Shown one piece after another: positions 41,836 to 55,321 of a stretch of DNA of 64,000 nt (position 1 is the first letter of the stretch; the number at the start of each line of letters is the position of its first letter). The DNA comes from Apostichopus japonicus. Taxonomy: Eukaryota; Echinodermata; Holothuroidea; Aspidochirotida; Stichopodidae. The DNA lies in the NCBI RefSeq assembly GCF_037975245.1, contig NC_092580.1:9089001-9153000 (forward strand), read 5' to 3'. The notes under the pieces are model-generated. The model did not search any database. It saw nothing but the letters and a program-made list of their open reading frames with translations, and was not told the DNA's origin. The position numbers were made by a program, and so were the translations under genes.

Positions 41836-41851
41836 AGGTCATTTGAGGTCA
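41836..41851 (+). promoter_or_regulatory. AGGTCA direct repeat with 4-bp spacer (DR4-like, example)
   Basis: AGGTCATTTGAGGTCA is two perfect nuclear-receptor half-sites in direct orientation with a 4-bp spacer, the arrangement named DR4. It is the array consensus and is present in many units. The edge units have spacer TTTA but keep both half-sites. Variants GAAAGTCA, AAGGCCA and GAGATCA break one half in other units. Receptor binding is inference only. Confidence 0.5.
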
Positions 41852-41893
41852 CCAGGGAAGAAATGGTGACGAACTTTGTAAACGCGATATCTC

Positions 41894-42040
41894 AGGCATG
41901 GAAACTCGGACCAACCCTTATGGTCGGGGTGCACGTGGATCCTAAGGATCACCGGAAGTCCAAGGATTTTGGTTCCGGTCGAAGATCATTTGAGGTCACC
42001 AGGGAAGAAATGGTGACGAACTTTGTAAACGAGATATCTC
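41894..42040. repeat. 147-bp unit with a 1-bp insertion
   Basis: CCAACCCTTATGG (near 41,911) replaces CCAACTTCATGG. This is the only insertion that I can locate in the array, and it joins two frames to give a spurious 105-codon open frame. Other length changes are 1-bp deletions near 33,460, 35,382, 44,134, 48,449, 48,930, 51,288, 54,355 and 57,497. Confidence 0.88.
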
Positions 42041-45000
42041 AGGCATGGAAAGTCGGACCAACTTCATAGTCGGGGTGCACGTGGATCCTAGGGATCACCG
42101 GAAGTCCATAGATTTTGCTTCCGGTCGAAGGTCATTTGAGGTCACCAGGGAAGAAATGGTGACGAACTTTGTAAACGCGATATCTCAGGCATGGAAAGTC
42201 GGACCAACTTCATGGTCGGGGTGCACGTGGATCTTCGACGTCACCGGAAGTCCATATATTTTGGTTCCGGTCGAAGGTCATTTGAGGTCACCAGGGAAGA
42301 AATGGTGACGAACTTTGTAAACGCGATATCTCAGGCATGGAAAGTCGGACCAACTTCATGGTCGGGGTACACGTGGATCTTTGACGTCACCGGAAGTCCA
42401 TATATTTTGGTTCCGGTCGAAGGTCATTTGAGGTCACCAGGGAAGAAATGGTGACGAACTTTGTAAACGCGATATCTCAGGCATGGAAAGTCGGACCAAC
42501 TTCATGGTCGGGGTGCACGTGGATCTTTGACGTCACCGGAAGTCCATATATTTTGGTTCCGGTCGAAGGTCATTTAATATCACCAGGGAAGAAATGGTGA
42601 CGAACTTTGTAAACGCGATATCTCAGGCATGGAAACTCGGACCAACTTCATGGTCGGGGTGCACGTGGATCCTAGGGATCACCGGAAGTCCATTGATTTT
42701 GCTTCCGGTCGAAGGTCATTTGAGGTCACCAGGGAAGAAATGGTGACGAACTTTGTAAACGCGATATCTCAGGCATGGAAAGTCGGACCAACTTCATGGT
42801 CGGGGTGCACGTGGATCCTAGGGATCACCGGAAGTCCATATATTTTGGTTCCGGTCGAAGGTCATTTGAGGTCACCAGGGAAGAAATGGTGACGAACTTT
42901 GTAAACGCGATATCTCAGGCATGGAAACTCGGACCAACTTCATGGTCGGGGTGCACGTGGATCCTAGGGATCACCGGAAGTCCAAGGTTTTTTGTTCCGG
43001 TCGAAGGTCATTTGAGGTCACCAGGGAAGAAATGGTGACGAACTTTGTAAACGCGATATCTCAGGCATGGAAACTCGGACCAACTTCATAGTCGGGGTAC
43101 ACGTGGATCCTAGGGATCACCGGAAGTCCATAGATTTTGGTTCCGGTCGAAGGTCATTTGAGGTCACCAGGGAAGAAATGGTGACGAACTTTGTAAACGC
43201 GATATCTCAGGCATGGAAGGTCGAACCTACTTCATAGTCGGGGTGCACGTGGATCCTTGGGATCACCGGAAGTCAATATATTTTGGTTCCGGTCGAAAGT
43301 CATTTGAGGTCACCAGGGAAGAAATGGTGACGAACTTTGTAAACGCGATATCTCAGGCATGGAAAGTCGGACCAACTTTATAGTCCGGGTGCACGTGGAT
43401 CTTTGACGTCACCGGAAGTCCATAGATTTTGGTTCCGGTCGAAGGTCATTTGAGGTCACCAGGGAAGAAATGATGACGAACTTTGTAAACGCGATATCTC
43501 AGGCATGGAAACTCGGACCAACTTCATAGTCAGAGTGCACGTGGATCCTAGGGATCACCGGAAGTCCATAGATTTTGGTTCCGGTCGAAAGTCATTTGAG
43601 GTCACCAGGGAAAAAATGGTGACGAACTTTGTAAACGCGATATCTCAGGCATGGAAACTCGGACCTACTTCATAGTCGGGGTGCACGTGGATCCTAAAGG
43701 TCACCGGAAGTCCATGGATTTTGGTTCCGGTCGAAGGTCATTTGAGGTCACCAGGGAAGAAATGGTGACGAACTTTGTAAACGCGATATCTCAGGCATGG
43801 AAACTCGGACCAACTTCATAGTCGGGGTGCACGTGGATCCTAGGGATCACCGGAAGTCCAAGGATTTTGGTTCCGGTCGAAGGTCATTTGAGGTCACCAG
43901 GGAAGAAATGGTGACGAACTTTGTAAACGCGATATCTCAGGCATGGAAACTCGGACCAACTTCATAGTCGGGGTGCACGTGGATCCTAGGGATCACCGGA
44001 AGTCAATATATTTTGGTTCCGGTCGAAGGTCATTTGAGGTCACCAGGGAAGAAATGGTGACGAACTTTGTAAACGCGATATCTCAGGCATGGAAACTCGG
44101 ACCAACTTCATAGTCGGGGTGCACGTGGATCCTAGGATCACCGGAAGTCCATAGATTTTGGTTCCGGTCGAAGGCCATTTGAGGTCACCAGGGAAGAAAT
44201 GGTGACGAACTTTGTAAACGCGATATCTCAGGCATGGAAACTCGGACCAACTTCATAGTCGGGGTGCACGTGGATCCTAGGGATCACCGGAAGTCCATAG
44301 ATTTTGCTTCCGGTCGAAGGTCATTTGAGGTCAACAGGGAAGAAATTGTGACGAACTTTGTAAACGCGATATCTCAGGCATGGAAACTCGGACCAACTTC
44401 ATAGTCGGGGTGCACGTGGATCCTAGGGATCACCGGAAGTCAATATATTTTGGTTCCGGTCGAAAGTCATTTGAGGTCACCAGGGAAGAAATGGTGACGA
44501 ACTTTGTAAACGCGATATCTCAGGCATGGAAAGTCGGACCAACTTCATGGTCGGGGTGCACGTGGATCTTTGACGTCACCGGAAGTCCATATATTTTGGT
44601 TCCGGTCGAAGGTCATTTGAGATCACCAGGGAAGAAATGGTGACGAACTTTGTAAACGCGATATCTCAGGCATGGAAACTCGGACCAACTTCATGGTCGG
44701 GGTGCACGTGGATCCTAGGGATCACCGGAAGTCCATTGATTTTGCTTCCGGTCGAAGGTCATTTGAGGTCACCAGGGAAGAAATGGTGACGAACTTTGTA
44801 AACGCGATATCTCAGGCATGGAAAGTCGGACCAACTTCATGGTCGGGGTGCACGTGGATCCTAGGGATCACCGGAAGTCCATAGATTTTGGTTCCGGTCG
44901 AAGGTCATTTGAGGTCACCAGGGAAGAAATGGTGACGAACTTTGTAAACGCGATATCTCAGGCATGGAAACTCGGACCAACTTCATGGTCGGGGTGCACG

Positions 45001-45105
45001 TTGATCCTAGGGATCACCGGAAGTCCATAGATTTTGGTTCCGGTCGAAGGCCATTTGAGGTCACCAGGGAAGAAATGGTGACGAACTTTGTAAACGCGAT
45101 ATCTC

Positions 45106-45981
45106 AGGCATGGAAGGTCGGACCAACTTCATAGTCGGAGTGCACGTGGATCCTAAGGATCACCGGAAGTCCATTGATTTTGCTTCCGGTCGAAGGTCAT
45201 TTGAGGTCACCAGGGAAGAAATGGTGACGAACTTTGTAAACGCGATATCTCAGGCATGGAAACTCGGACCAACTTCATGGTCGGGGTGCACGTGGATCCT
45301 AGGGATCACCGGAAGTCCAAGGTTTTTTGTTCCGGTCGAAGGTCATTTAAGGTCACCAGGGAAGAAATGGTGACGAACTTTGTAAACGCGATATCTCAGG
45401 CATGGAAAGTCGGACCAACTTCATGGTCGGGGTGCACGTGGATCTTTGACGTCACCGGAAGTCCATATATTTTGGTTCCGGTCGAAGGTCATTTGAGGTC
45501 ACCAGGGAAGAAATGGTGACGAACTTTGTAAACGCGATATCTCAGACATGGAAAGTCGGACCAACTTCATGGTCGGGGTGCACGTGGATCTTTGACGTCA
45601 CCGGAAGTCAATATATTTTGGTTCCGGTCGAAGGTCATTTGAGATCACCAGGGAAAAAATGGTGACGAACTTTGTAAACGCGATATCTCAGGCATGGAAA
45701 CTCGGACCAACTTCATGGTCGGGGTGCACGTGGATCCTAGGGATCACCGGAAGTCAATATATTTTGGTTCCGGTCGAAAGTCATTTGAGGTCACCAGGGA
45801 AGAAATGGTGACGAACTTTGTAAACGCGATATCTCAGGCATGGAAACTCGGACCAACTTCATAGTCGGGGTGCACGTGGATCCTAAAGATCACCGGAAGT
45901 CCATCGATTTTGGTTCCGGTCGAAGGTCATTTGAGGTCACCAGGGAAGAAATGGTGACGAACTTTGTAAACGCGATATCTC
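45106..45981. repeat. 876-bp hexamer (six 146-bp units), copy 1
   Basis: The six units in order carry AAGGTCGG with TTGATTTTGC, CCAAGGTTTTTTG, TTTGACGTCA, the rare CAGACATGG, CAATATATT, and CCTAAAGATC with CCATCGATT. The next six units repeat this order exactly at offset 876. Confidence 0.88.
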
Positions 45982-46857
45982 AGGCATGGAAGGTCGGACC
46001 AACTTCATAGTCGGAGTGCACGTGGATCCTAAGGATCACCGGAAGTCCATTGATTTTGCTTCCGGTCGAAGGTCATTTGAGGTCACCAGGGAAGAAATGG
46101 TGACGAACTTTGTAAACGCGATATCTCAGGCATGGAAACTCGGACCAACTTCATGGTCGGGGTGCACGTGGATCCTAGGGATCACCGGAAGTCCAAGGTT
46201 TTTTGTTCCGGTCGAAGGTCATTTAAGGTCACCAGGGAAGAAATGGTGACGAACTTTGTAAACGCGATATCTCAGGCATGGAAAGTCGGACCAACTTCAT
46301 GGTCGGGGTGCACGTGGATCTTTGACGTCACCGGAAGTCCATATATTTTGGTTCCGGTCGAAGGTCATTTGAGGTCACCAGGGAAGAAATGGTGACGAAC
46401 TTTGTAAACGCGATATCTCAGACATGGAAAGTCGGACCAACTTCATGGTCGGGGTGCACGTGGATCTTTGACGTCACCGGAAGTCAATATATTTTGGTTC
46501 CGGTCGAAGGTCATTTGAGATCACCAGGGAAGAAATGGTGACGAACTTTGTAAACGCGATATCTCAGGCATGGAAACTCGGACCAACTTCATGGTCGGGG
46601 TGCACGTGGATCCTAGGGATCACCGGAAGTCAATATATTTTGGTTCCGGTCGAAAGTCATTTGAGGTCACCAGGGAAAAAATGGTGACGAACTTTGTAAA
46701 CGCGATATCTCAGGCATGGAAACTCGGACCAACTTCATAGTCGGGGTGCACGTGGATCCTAAAGATCACCGGAAGTCCATCGATTTTGGTTCCGGTCGAA
46801 GGTCATTTGAGGTCACCAGGGAAGAAATGGTGACGAACTTTGTAAACGCGATATCTC
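45982..46857. repeat. 876-bp hexamer, copy 2
   Basis: Tandem partner of 45,106-45,981, with the same unit order. One difference is AAAAAATGG against AAGAAATGG in the fifth unit. The 876-bp spacing continues beyond it: the CAATATATT unit at 46,566 recurs at 47,442 and the CCATCGATT units at 46,712 and 46,858 recur at 47,588 and 47,734. Confidence 0.86.
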
Positions 46858-49775
46858 AGGCATGGAAACTCGGACCAACTTCATAGTCGGGGTGCACGTG
46901 AATCCTAGGGATCACCGGAAGTCCATCGATTTTGGTTCCGGTCGAAGGTCATTTGAGGTCACCAGGGAAGAAATGGTGACGAACTTTGTAAACGCGATAT
47001 CTCAGGCATGGAATGTCGGACCAACTTCATAGTCGGGGTGCACGTGGATCCTAGGGATCACCGGAAGTCTATGGATTTTGTTTCCGGTCGAAGGTCATTT
47101 GAGGTCACCAGGGAAGAAATGGTGACGAACTTTGTAAACGCGATATCTCAGGCATGGAAAGTCGGACCAACTTCATGGTCGGGGTGCACGTGGATCTTTG
47201 ACGTCACCGGAAGTCCATATATTTTAGTTCCGGTCGAAGGTCATTTGAGGTCACCAGGGAAGAAATGGTGACGAACTTTGTAAACGCGATATCTCAGGCA
47301 TGGAAAGTCGGACCAACTTCATGGTCGGGGTGCACGTGGATCTTTGACGTCACCGGAAGTCAATATATTTTGGTTCCGGTCGAAGGTCATTTGAGATCAC
47401 CAGGGAAGAAATGGTGACGAACTTTGTAAACGCGATATCTCAGGCATGGAAACTCGGACCAACTTCATGGTCGGGGTGCACGTGGATCCTAGGGATCACC
47501 GGAAGTCAATATATTTTGGTTCCGGTCGAAAGTCATTTGAGGTCACCAGGGAAAAAATGGTGACGAACTTTGTAAACGCGATATCTCAGGCATGGAAACT
47601 CGGACCAGCTTCATTGTCGGGGTGCACGTGGATCCTAAAGATCACCGGAAGTCCATCGATTTTGGTTCCGGTCGAAGGTCATTTGAGGTCACCAGGGAAG
47701 AAATGGTGACGAACTTTGTAAACGCGATATCTCAGGCATGGAAACTCGGACCAACTTCATAGTCGGGGTGCACGTGAATCCTAGGGATCACCGGAAGTCC
47801 ATCGATTTTGGTTCCGGTCGAAGGTCATTTGAGGTCACCAGGGAAGAAATGGTGACGAACTTTGTAAACGCGATATCTCAGGCATGGAATGTCGGACCAA
47901 CTTCATAGTCGGGGTGCACGTGGATCCTAGGGATCACCGGAAGTCTATGGATTTTGTTTCCGGTCGAAGGTCATTTGAGGTCACCAGGGAAGAAATGGTG
48001 ACGAACTTTGTAAACGCGATATCTCAGGCATGGAAACTCGGACCAACTTCATAGTCTGGGTGCACGTGGATCCTAAGGATCACTGGAAGTCAATATATTT
48101 TGGTTCCGGTCGAAAGTCATTTGAGGTCACCAGGGAAGAAATGGTGACGAACTTTGTAAACGCGATATCTCAGGCATGGAAACTCGGACCAACTTCATAG
48201 TCGGGGTGCACGTGGATCCTAGGGATCACCGGAAGTCCATAGATTTTGGTTCCGGTCGAAGGTCATTTGAGGTCACCAGGGAAGAAATGGCGACGAACTT
48301 TGTAAACGCGATATCTCAGGCATGGAAAGTCTGACCTACTTCATAGTCGGGGTGCACGTGGATCCTAGGGATCACCGGAAGTCAATATATTTTGGTTTCG
48401 GTCGAAAGTCATTTGAGGTCACCAGGGAAGAAATGGTGACGAACTTTGTAAGTCGATATCTCAGGCATGGAAAGTCGGACCTACTTCATAGTCGGGGTGC
48501 ACGTGGATCCTAGGGATCACCGGAAGTCAATATATTTTGGTTCCGGTCGAAAGTCATTTGAGGTCACCAGGGAAAAAATGGTGACGAACTTTGTAAACGC
48601 GATATCTCAGGCATGGAAACTCGGACCAACTTCATAGTCGGGGTGCACGTGAATCCTAGGGATCACCGGAAGTCCATCGATTTTGGTTCCGGTCGAAGGT
48701 CATTTGAGGTCACCAGGGAAGAAATGGTGACGAACTTTGTAAACGCGATATCTCAGGCATGGAAACTCGGACCTACTTCATAGTCGGGGTGCACGTGGAT
48801 CTTAAAGATCACCGGAAGTCCAAGGATTTTGGTTCCGGTCGAAGGTCATTTGAGGTCACCAGGGAAGAAATGGTGACGAACTTTGTAAACGCGATATCTC
48901 AGGCATGGAAACTCGGACCAACTTCATAGTCGGGTGCACGTGGATCTTTGACGTCACCGGAAGTCCAAGGATTTTTGTTCCGGTCGAAGGTCATTTGAGG
49001 TCACCAGGGAAGAAATGGTGACGAACTTTGTAAACGCGATATCTCAGGCATGGAAACTCGGACCTACTTCATAGTCGGGGTGCACGTGGATCCTAAGGAT
49101 CACCGGAAGTCCATGGATTTTGGTTCCGGTCGAAGGTCATTTGAGGTCACCAGGGAAGAAATGGTGACGAACTTTGTAAACGCGATATCTCAGGCATGGA
49201 AACTCGGACCAACTTCATAGTCGGGGTGCACGTGGATCCTAGGGATCACCGGAAGTCCAAGGATTTTGGTGGAGGTCGAAGGTCATTTGAGGTCACCAGG
49301 GAAGAAATGGTGACGAACTTTGTAAACGCGATATCTCAGGCATGGAAACTCGGACCAACTTCATAGTCGGGGTGCACGTGGATCCTAGGGATCACCGGAA
49401 GTCAATATATTTTGGTTCCGGTCGAAAGTCATTTGAGGTCACCAGGGAAAAAATGGTGACGAACTTTGTAAACGCGATATCTCAGGCATGGAAAGTCGGA
49501 CCTACTTCATAGTCGGGGTGCACGTGGATCCTAGGGATCACCGGAAGTCAATATATTTTGGTTCCGGTCGAAAGTCATTTGAGGTCACCAGGGAAAAAAT
49601 GGTGACGAACTTTGTAAACGCGATATCTCAGGCATGGAAACTCGGACCTACTTCATAGTCGGGGTGCACGTGGATCCTAAGGATCACCGGAAGTCCATGG
49701 ATTATGGTTCCGGTCGAAGGTCATTTGAGGTCACCAGGGAAGAAATGGTGACGAACTTTGTAAACGCGATATCTC
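46274..49775. repeat. 24-unit block of 146-bp repeats, copy 1
   Basis: 3,502 bp that recur at 55,322-58,824 with offset 9,048, rising to 9,049 after the 1-bp deletion near 48,930. Both copies share the unusual 145-bp unit GTAAGTCGATATC, the AAATGGCGACG change and TTTGGTTTCGG. Differences seen include TTTTAGTTCC at 47,222 against TTTTGGTTCC, and TTTTTGTTCC near 48,972 against TTTTGGTGGAGG. Confidence 0.85.
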
Positions 49776-50943
49776 AGGCATGGAAACTCGGACCAACTTC
49801 ATAGTCGGGGTGCACGTGGATCCTAAGGATCACTGGAAGTCAATATATTTTGGTTCCGGTCGAAAGTCATTTGAGGTCACCAGGGAAGAAATGGTGACGA
49901 ACTTTGTAAACGCGATATCTCAGGCATGGAAACTCGGACCAACTTCATAGTCGGGGTGCACGTGGATCCTAGGGATCACCGGAAGTCCATTGATTTTGCT
50001 TCCGGTCGAAGGTCATTTGAGGTCACCAGGGAAGAAATGGTGACGAACTTTGTAAACGCGATATCTCAGGCATGGAAACTCGGACCAACTTCATAGTCGG
50101 GTTGCACGTGGATCCTAGGAATCACCGGAAGTCCATAGATTTTGGTTCCGGTCGAAGGTCATTTGAGGTCAACAGGGAAGAAATGGTGACGAACTTTGTA
50201 AACGCGATATCTCAGGCATGGAAACTCGGACCAACTTCATAGTCAGGATGCACGTGGATCCTAGGGATCACCGGAAGTCCATTGATTTTGCCACCGGTCG
50301 AAGGTCATTTGAGGTCACCAGGGAAGAAATGGTGACGAACTTTGTAAACGCGATATCTCAGGCATGGAAAGTCGGACCAACTTCATGGTCGGGGTGCACG
50401 TGGATCCTAGGGATCACCGGAAGTCCATAGATTTTGCTTCCGGTCGAAGGTCATTTGAGGTCACCATGGAAGAAATGGTGACGAACTTTGTAAACGCGAT
50501 ATCTCAGGCATGGAAACTCGGACCAACTTCATAGTCGGGGTGCACGTGGATCCTAGGGATCACCGGAAGTCCATAGATTTTGGTTCCGGTCGAAGGCCAT
50601 TTCAGGTCACCAGGGAAGAAATGGTGACGAACTTTGTAAACGCGATATCTCAGGCATGGAAGGTCGGACCAACTTCATAGTCGGAGTGCACGTGGATCCT
50701 AAGGATCACCGGAAGTCCATTGATTTTGCTACCGGTCGAAGGTCATTTGAGGTCACCAGGGAAGAAATGGTGACGAACTTTGTAAACGCGATATCTCAGG
50801 CATGGAAACTCGGACCAACTTCATGGTCGGGGTGCACGTGGATCCTAGGGATCACCGGAAGTCCAAGGTTTTTTGTTCCGGTCGAAGGTCATTTGAGGTC
50901 ACCAGGGAAGAAATGGTGACGAACTTTGTAAACGCGATATCTC

Positions 50944-52402
50944 AGGCATGGAAAGTCGGACCAACTTCATGGTCGGGGTGCACGTGGATCTTTGACGTCA
51001 CCGGAAGTCAATATATTTTGGTTCCGGTCGAAGGTCATTTGAGATCACCAGGGAAGAAATGGTGACGAACTTTGTAAACGCGATATCTCAGGCATGGAAA
51101 CTCGGACCAACTTCATGGTCGGGGTGCACGTGGATCCTAGGGATCACCGGAAGTCCATATATTTTGGTTCCGGTCGAAGGTCATTTGAGGTCAACAGGGA
51201 AGAAATGGTGACGAACTTTGTAAACGCGATATCTCAGGCATGGAAGGTCGGACCAACTTCATAGTCGGGATGCACGTGGATCCTAGGGATCACGGAAGTC
51301 CATAGATTTTGGTTCCGGTCGAAGGTCATTTGAGGTCACCAGGGAAGAAATGGTGACGAACTTTGTAAACGCGATATCTCAGGCATGGAAACTCGGACCA
51401 ACTTCATAGTCGGGGTGCACGTGAATCCTAGGGATCACCGGAAGTTCATAGATTTTGGTTCCGGTCGAAGGTCATTTGAGGTCAACAGGGAAGAAATGGT
51501 GACGAACTTTGTAAACGCGATATCTCAGGCATGGAAACTGGGACCAACTTCATAGTCGGGGTGCACGTGGATCCTAGGGATCACCGGAAGTCCATAGATT
51601 TTGGTTCCGGTCGAAGGCCATTTGAGGTCACCAGGGAAGAAATGGTGACGAACTTTGTAAACGCGATATCTCAGGCATGGAAACTCGGACCAACTTCATA
51701 GTCGGGGTGCACGTGGATCCTAGGGATCACCGGAAGTCCATAGATTTTGCTTCCGGTCGAAGGTCATTTGAGGTCAACAGGGAAGAAATGGTGACGAACT
51801 TTGTAAACGCGATATCTCAGGCATGGAAACTCGGACCAACTTCATAGTCGGGGTGCACGTGGATCCTAGGGATCACCGGAAGTCCAAGGTTTTTTGTTCC
51901 GGTCGAAGGTCATTTGAGGTCACCAGGGAAGAAATGGTGACGAACTTTGTAAACGCGATATCTCAGGCATGGAAACTCGGACCAACTTCATCGTCGGGGT
52001 GCACGTGGATCCTAGGGATCACCGGAAGTCCAAGGTTTTTTGTTCCGGTCGAAGGTCATTTGAGGTCACCAGGGAAGAAATGGTGACGAACTTTGTAAAC
52101 GCGATATCTCAGGCATGGAAAGTCGGACCAACTTCATGGTCGGGGTGCACATGGATCTTTGACGTCACCGGAAGTCCATATATTTTGGTTCCGGTCGAAG
52201 GTCATTTGAGGTCACCAGGGAAGAAATGGTGACGAACTTTGTAAACGCGATATCTCAGGCATGGAAAGTCGGACCAACTTCATGGTCGGGGTGCACGTGG
52301 ATCTTTGACGTCACCGGAAGTCCATATATTTTGGTTCCGGTCGAAGGTCATTTGAGATCACCAGGGAAGAAATGGTGACGAACTTTGTAAACGCGATATC
52401 TC
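50944..52402. repeat. Block of 146-bp repeats, copy C of the 35,033 block
   Basis: Ten units in the same variant order as 35,033-36,637, including the 145-bp GATCACGGAAG unit (near 51,288) and the AAACTGGG unit. The CCTAAGG unit is absent, so the block is 146 bp shorter. The correspondence continues further into 52,403-53,250, which resembles 36,638-37,343. Confidence 0.8.
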
Positions 52403-55321
52403 AGGCATGGAAACTCGGACCAACTTCATGGTCGGGGTGCACGTGGATCCTAGGGATCACCGGAAGTCCATTGATTTTGCTTCCGGTCGAAGGTCATTTG
52501 AGGTCACCAGGGAAGAAATGGTGACGAACTTTGTAAACGCGATATCTCAGGCATGGAAAGTCGGACCAACTTCATGGTCGGGGTGCACGTGGATCCTAGG
52601 GATCACCGGAAGTCCATAGATTTTGGTTCCGGTCGAAGGTCATTTGAGGTCACCAGGGAAGAAATGGTGACGAACTTTGTAAACGCGATATCTCAGGCAT
52701 GGAAACTCGGACCAACTTCATGGTCGGGGTGCACGTGGATCCTAAGGATCACCGGAAGTCCAAGGATTTTGGTTCCGGTCGAAGATCATTTGAGGTCACC
52801 AGGGAAGAAATGGTGACGAACTTTGTAAACGCGATATCTCAGGCATGGAAAGTCGGACCAACTTCATAGTCGGGGTGCACGTGGATCCTAGGGATCACCG
52901 GAAGTCCATAGATTTTGCTTCCGGTCGAAGGTCATTTGAGGTCACCAGGGAAGAAATGGTGACGAACTTTGTAAACGCGATATCTCAAGCATGGAAAGTC
53001 GGACCAACTTCATGGTCGGGGTGCACGTGGATCTTCGACGTCACCGGAAGTCCATATATTTTGGTTCCGGTCGAAGGTCATTTGAGGTCACCAGGGAAGA
53101 AATGGTGACGAACTTTGTAAACGCGATATCTCAGGCATGGAAAGTCGGACCAACTTCATGGTCGGGGTGCACATGGATCTTTGACGTCACCGGAAGTCCA
53201 TATATTTTGGTTCCGGTCGAAGGTCATTTGAGGTCACCAGGGAAGAAATGGTGACGAACTTTGTAAACGCGATATCTCAGGCATGGAAAGTCGGACCAAC
53301 TTCATGGTCGGGGTGCACGTGGATCTTTGACGTCACCGGAAGTCCATATATTTTGGTTCCGGTCGAAGGTCATTTGAGATCACCAGGGAAGAAATGGTGA
53401 CGAACTTTGTAAACGCGATATCTCAGGCATGGAAACTCGGACCAACTTCATGGTCGGGGTGCACGTGGATCCTAGGGATCACCGGAAGTCCATTGATTTT
53501 GCTTCCGGTCGAAGGTCATTTGAGGTCACCAGGGAAGAAATGGTGACGAACTTTGTAAACGCGATATCTCAGGCATGGAAAGTCGGACCAACTTCATGGT
53601 CGGGGTGCACGTGGATCCTAGGGATCACCGGAAGTCCATAGATTTTGGTTCCGGTCGAAGGTCATTTGAGGTCACCAGGGAAGAAATGGTGACGAACTTT
53701 GTAAACGCGATATCTCAGGCATGGAAACTCGGACCAACTTCATGGTCGGGGTGCACGTGGATCCTAGGGATCACCGGAAGTCCAAGGTTTTTTGTTCCGG
53801 TCGAAGGTCATTTGAGGTCACCAGGGAAGAAATGGTGACGAACTTTGTAAACGCGATATCTCAGGCATGGAAAGTCGGACCAACTTCATGGTCGGGGTGC
53901 ACGTGGATCTTCGACGTCACCGGAAGTCCATATATTTTGGTTCCGGTCGAAGGTCATTTGAGGTCACCAGGGAAGAAATGGTGACGAACTTTGTAAACGC
54001 GATATCTCAGGCATGGAAAGTCGGACCAACTTCATGGTCGGGGTGCACGTGGATCTTTGACGTCACCGGAAGTCAATATATTTTGGTTCCGGTCGAAGGT
54101 CATTTGAGATCACCAGGGAAGAAATGGTGACGAACTTTGTAAACGCGATATCTCAGGCATGGAAACTCGGACCAACTTCATGGTCGGGGTGCACGTGGAT
54201 CCTAGGGATCACCGGAAGTCCATATATTTTGGTTCCGGTCGAAGGTCATTTGAGGTCAACAGGGAAGAAATGGTGACGAACTTTGTAAACGCGATATCTC
54301 AGGCATGGAAACTCGGACCAACTTCATAGTCGGGATGCACGTGGATCCTAGGGATCACGGAAGTCCATAGATTTTGGTGGAGGTCGAAGGTCATTTGAGG
54401 TCACCAGGGAAGAAATGGTGACGAACTTTGTAAACGCGATATCTCAGGCATGGAAGGTCGAACCTACTTCATAGTCGGGGTGCACGTGGATCCTTGGGAT
54501 CACCGGAAGTCAATATATTTTGGTTCCGGTCGAAAGTCATTTGAGGTCACCAGGGAAGAAATGGTGACGAACTTTGTAAACGCGATATCTCAGGCATGGA
54601 AAGTCGGACCAACTTCATAGTCGGGGTGCACGTGGATCCTAGGGATCACCGGAAGTCAATATATTTTGGTTCCGGTCGAAAGTCATATGAGGTCACCAGG
54701 GAAAAAATGGTGACGAACTTTGTAAACGCGATATCTCAGGCATGGAAACTCGGACCAACTTCATAGTCGGGGTGCACGTGGATCCTAAGGATCACCGGAA
54801 GTCCATAGATTTTGGTTCCGGTCGAAGGTCATTTGAGGTCACCAGGGAAGAAATGGTGACGAACTTTGTAAACGCGATATCTCAGGCATGGAAAGTCGGA
54901 CCTACTTCATAGTCGGGGTGCACGTGGATCCTAGGGATCACCGGAAGTCAATATATTTTGGTTCCGGTCGAAAGTCATTTGAGGTCACCAGGGAAAAAAT
55001 GGTGACGAACTTTGTAAACGCGATATCTCAGGCATGGAAACTCGGACCAACTTCATGGTCGGGGTGCACGTGGATCCTAGGGATCACCGGAAGTCAATAT
55101 ATTTTGGTTCCGGTCGAAAGTCATTTGAGGTCACCAGGGAAAAAATGGTGACGAACTTTGTAAACGCGATATCTCAGGCATGGAAACTCGGACCAACTTC
55201 ATAGTCGGGGTGCACGTGGATCCTAGGGATCACCGGAAGTCAATATATTTTGGTTCCGGTCGAAAGTCATATGAGGTCACCAGGGAAAAAATGGTGACGA
55301 ACTTTGTAAACGCGATATCTC

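Larger units (their letters stand above)
41748..41893. repeat. Representative 146-bp unit with marked sequence words
   Basis: This unit is close to consensus. In order it has GTGCAC (41,782-41,787) overlapping CACGTG (41,785-41,790), GGATCC (41,790-41,795) overlapping CCTAGG (41,794-41,799), ACCGGAAGT (41,804-41,812), TTCCGGT (41,826-41,832), a direct repeat of AGGTCA (41,836-41,851), GTCACC (41,848-41,853) facing GGTGAC (41,865-41,870), and GATATC (41,886-41,891). The run of short palindromes and inverted pairs is dense for 146 bp. Confidence 0.9.
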
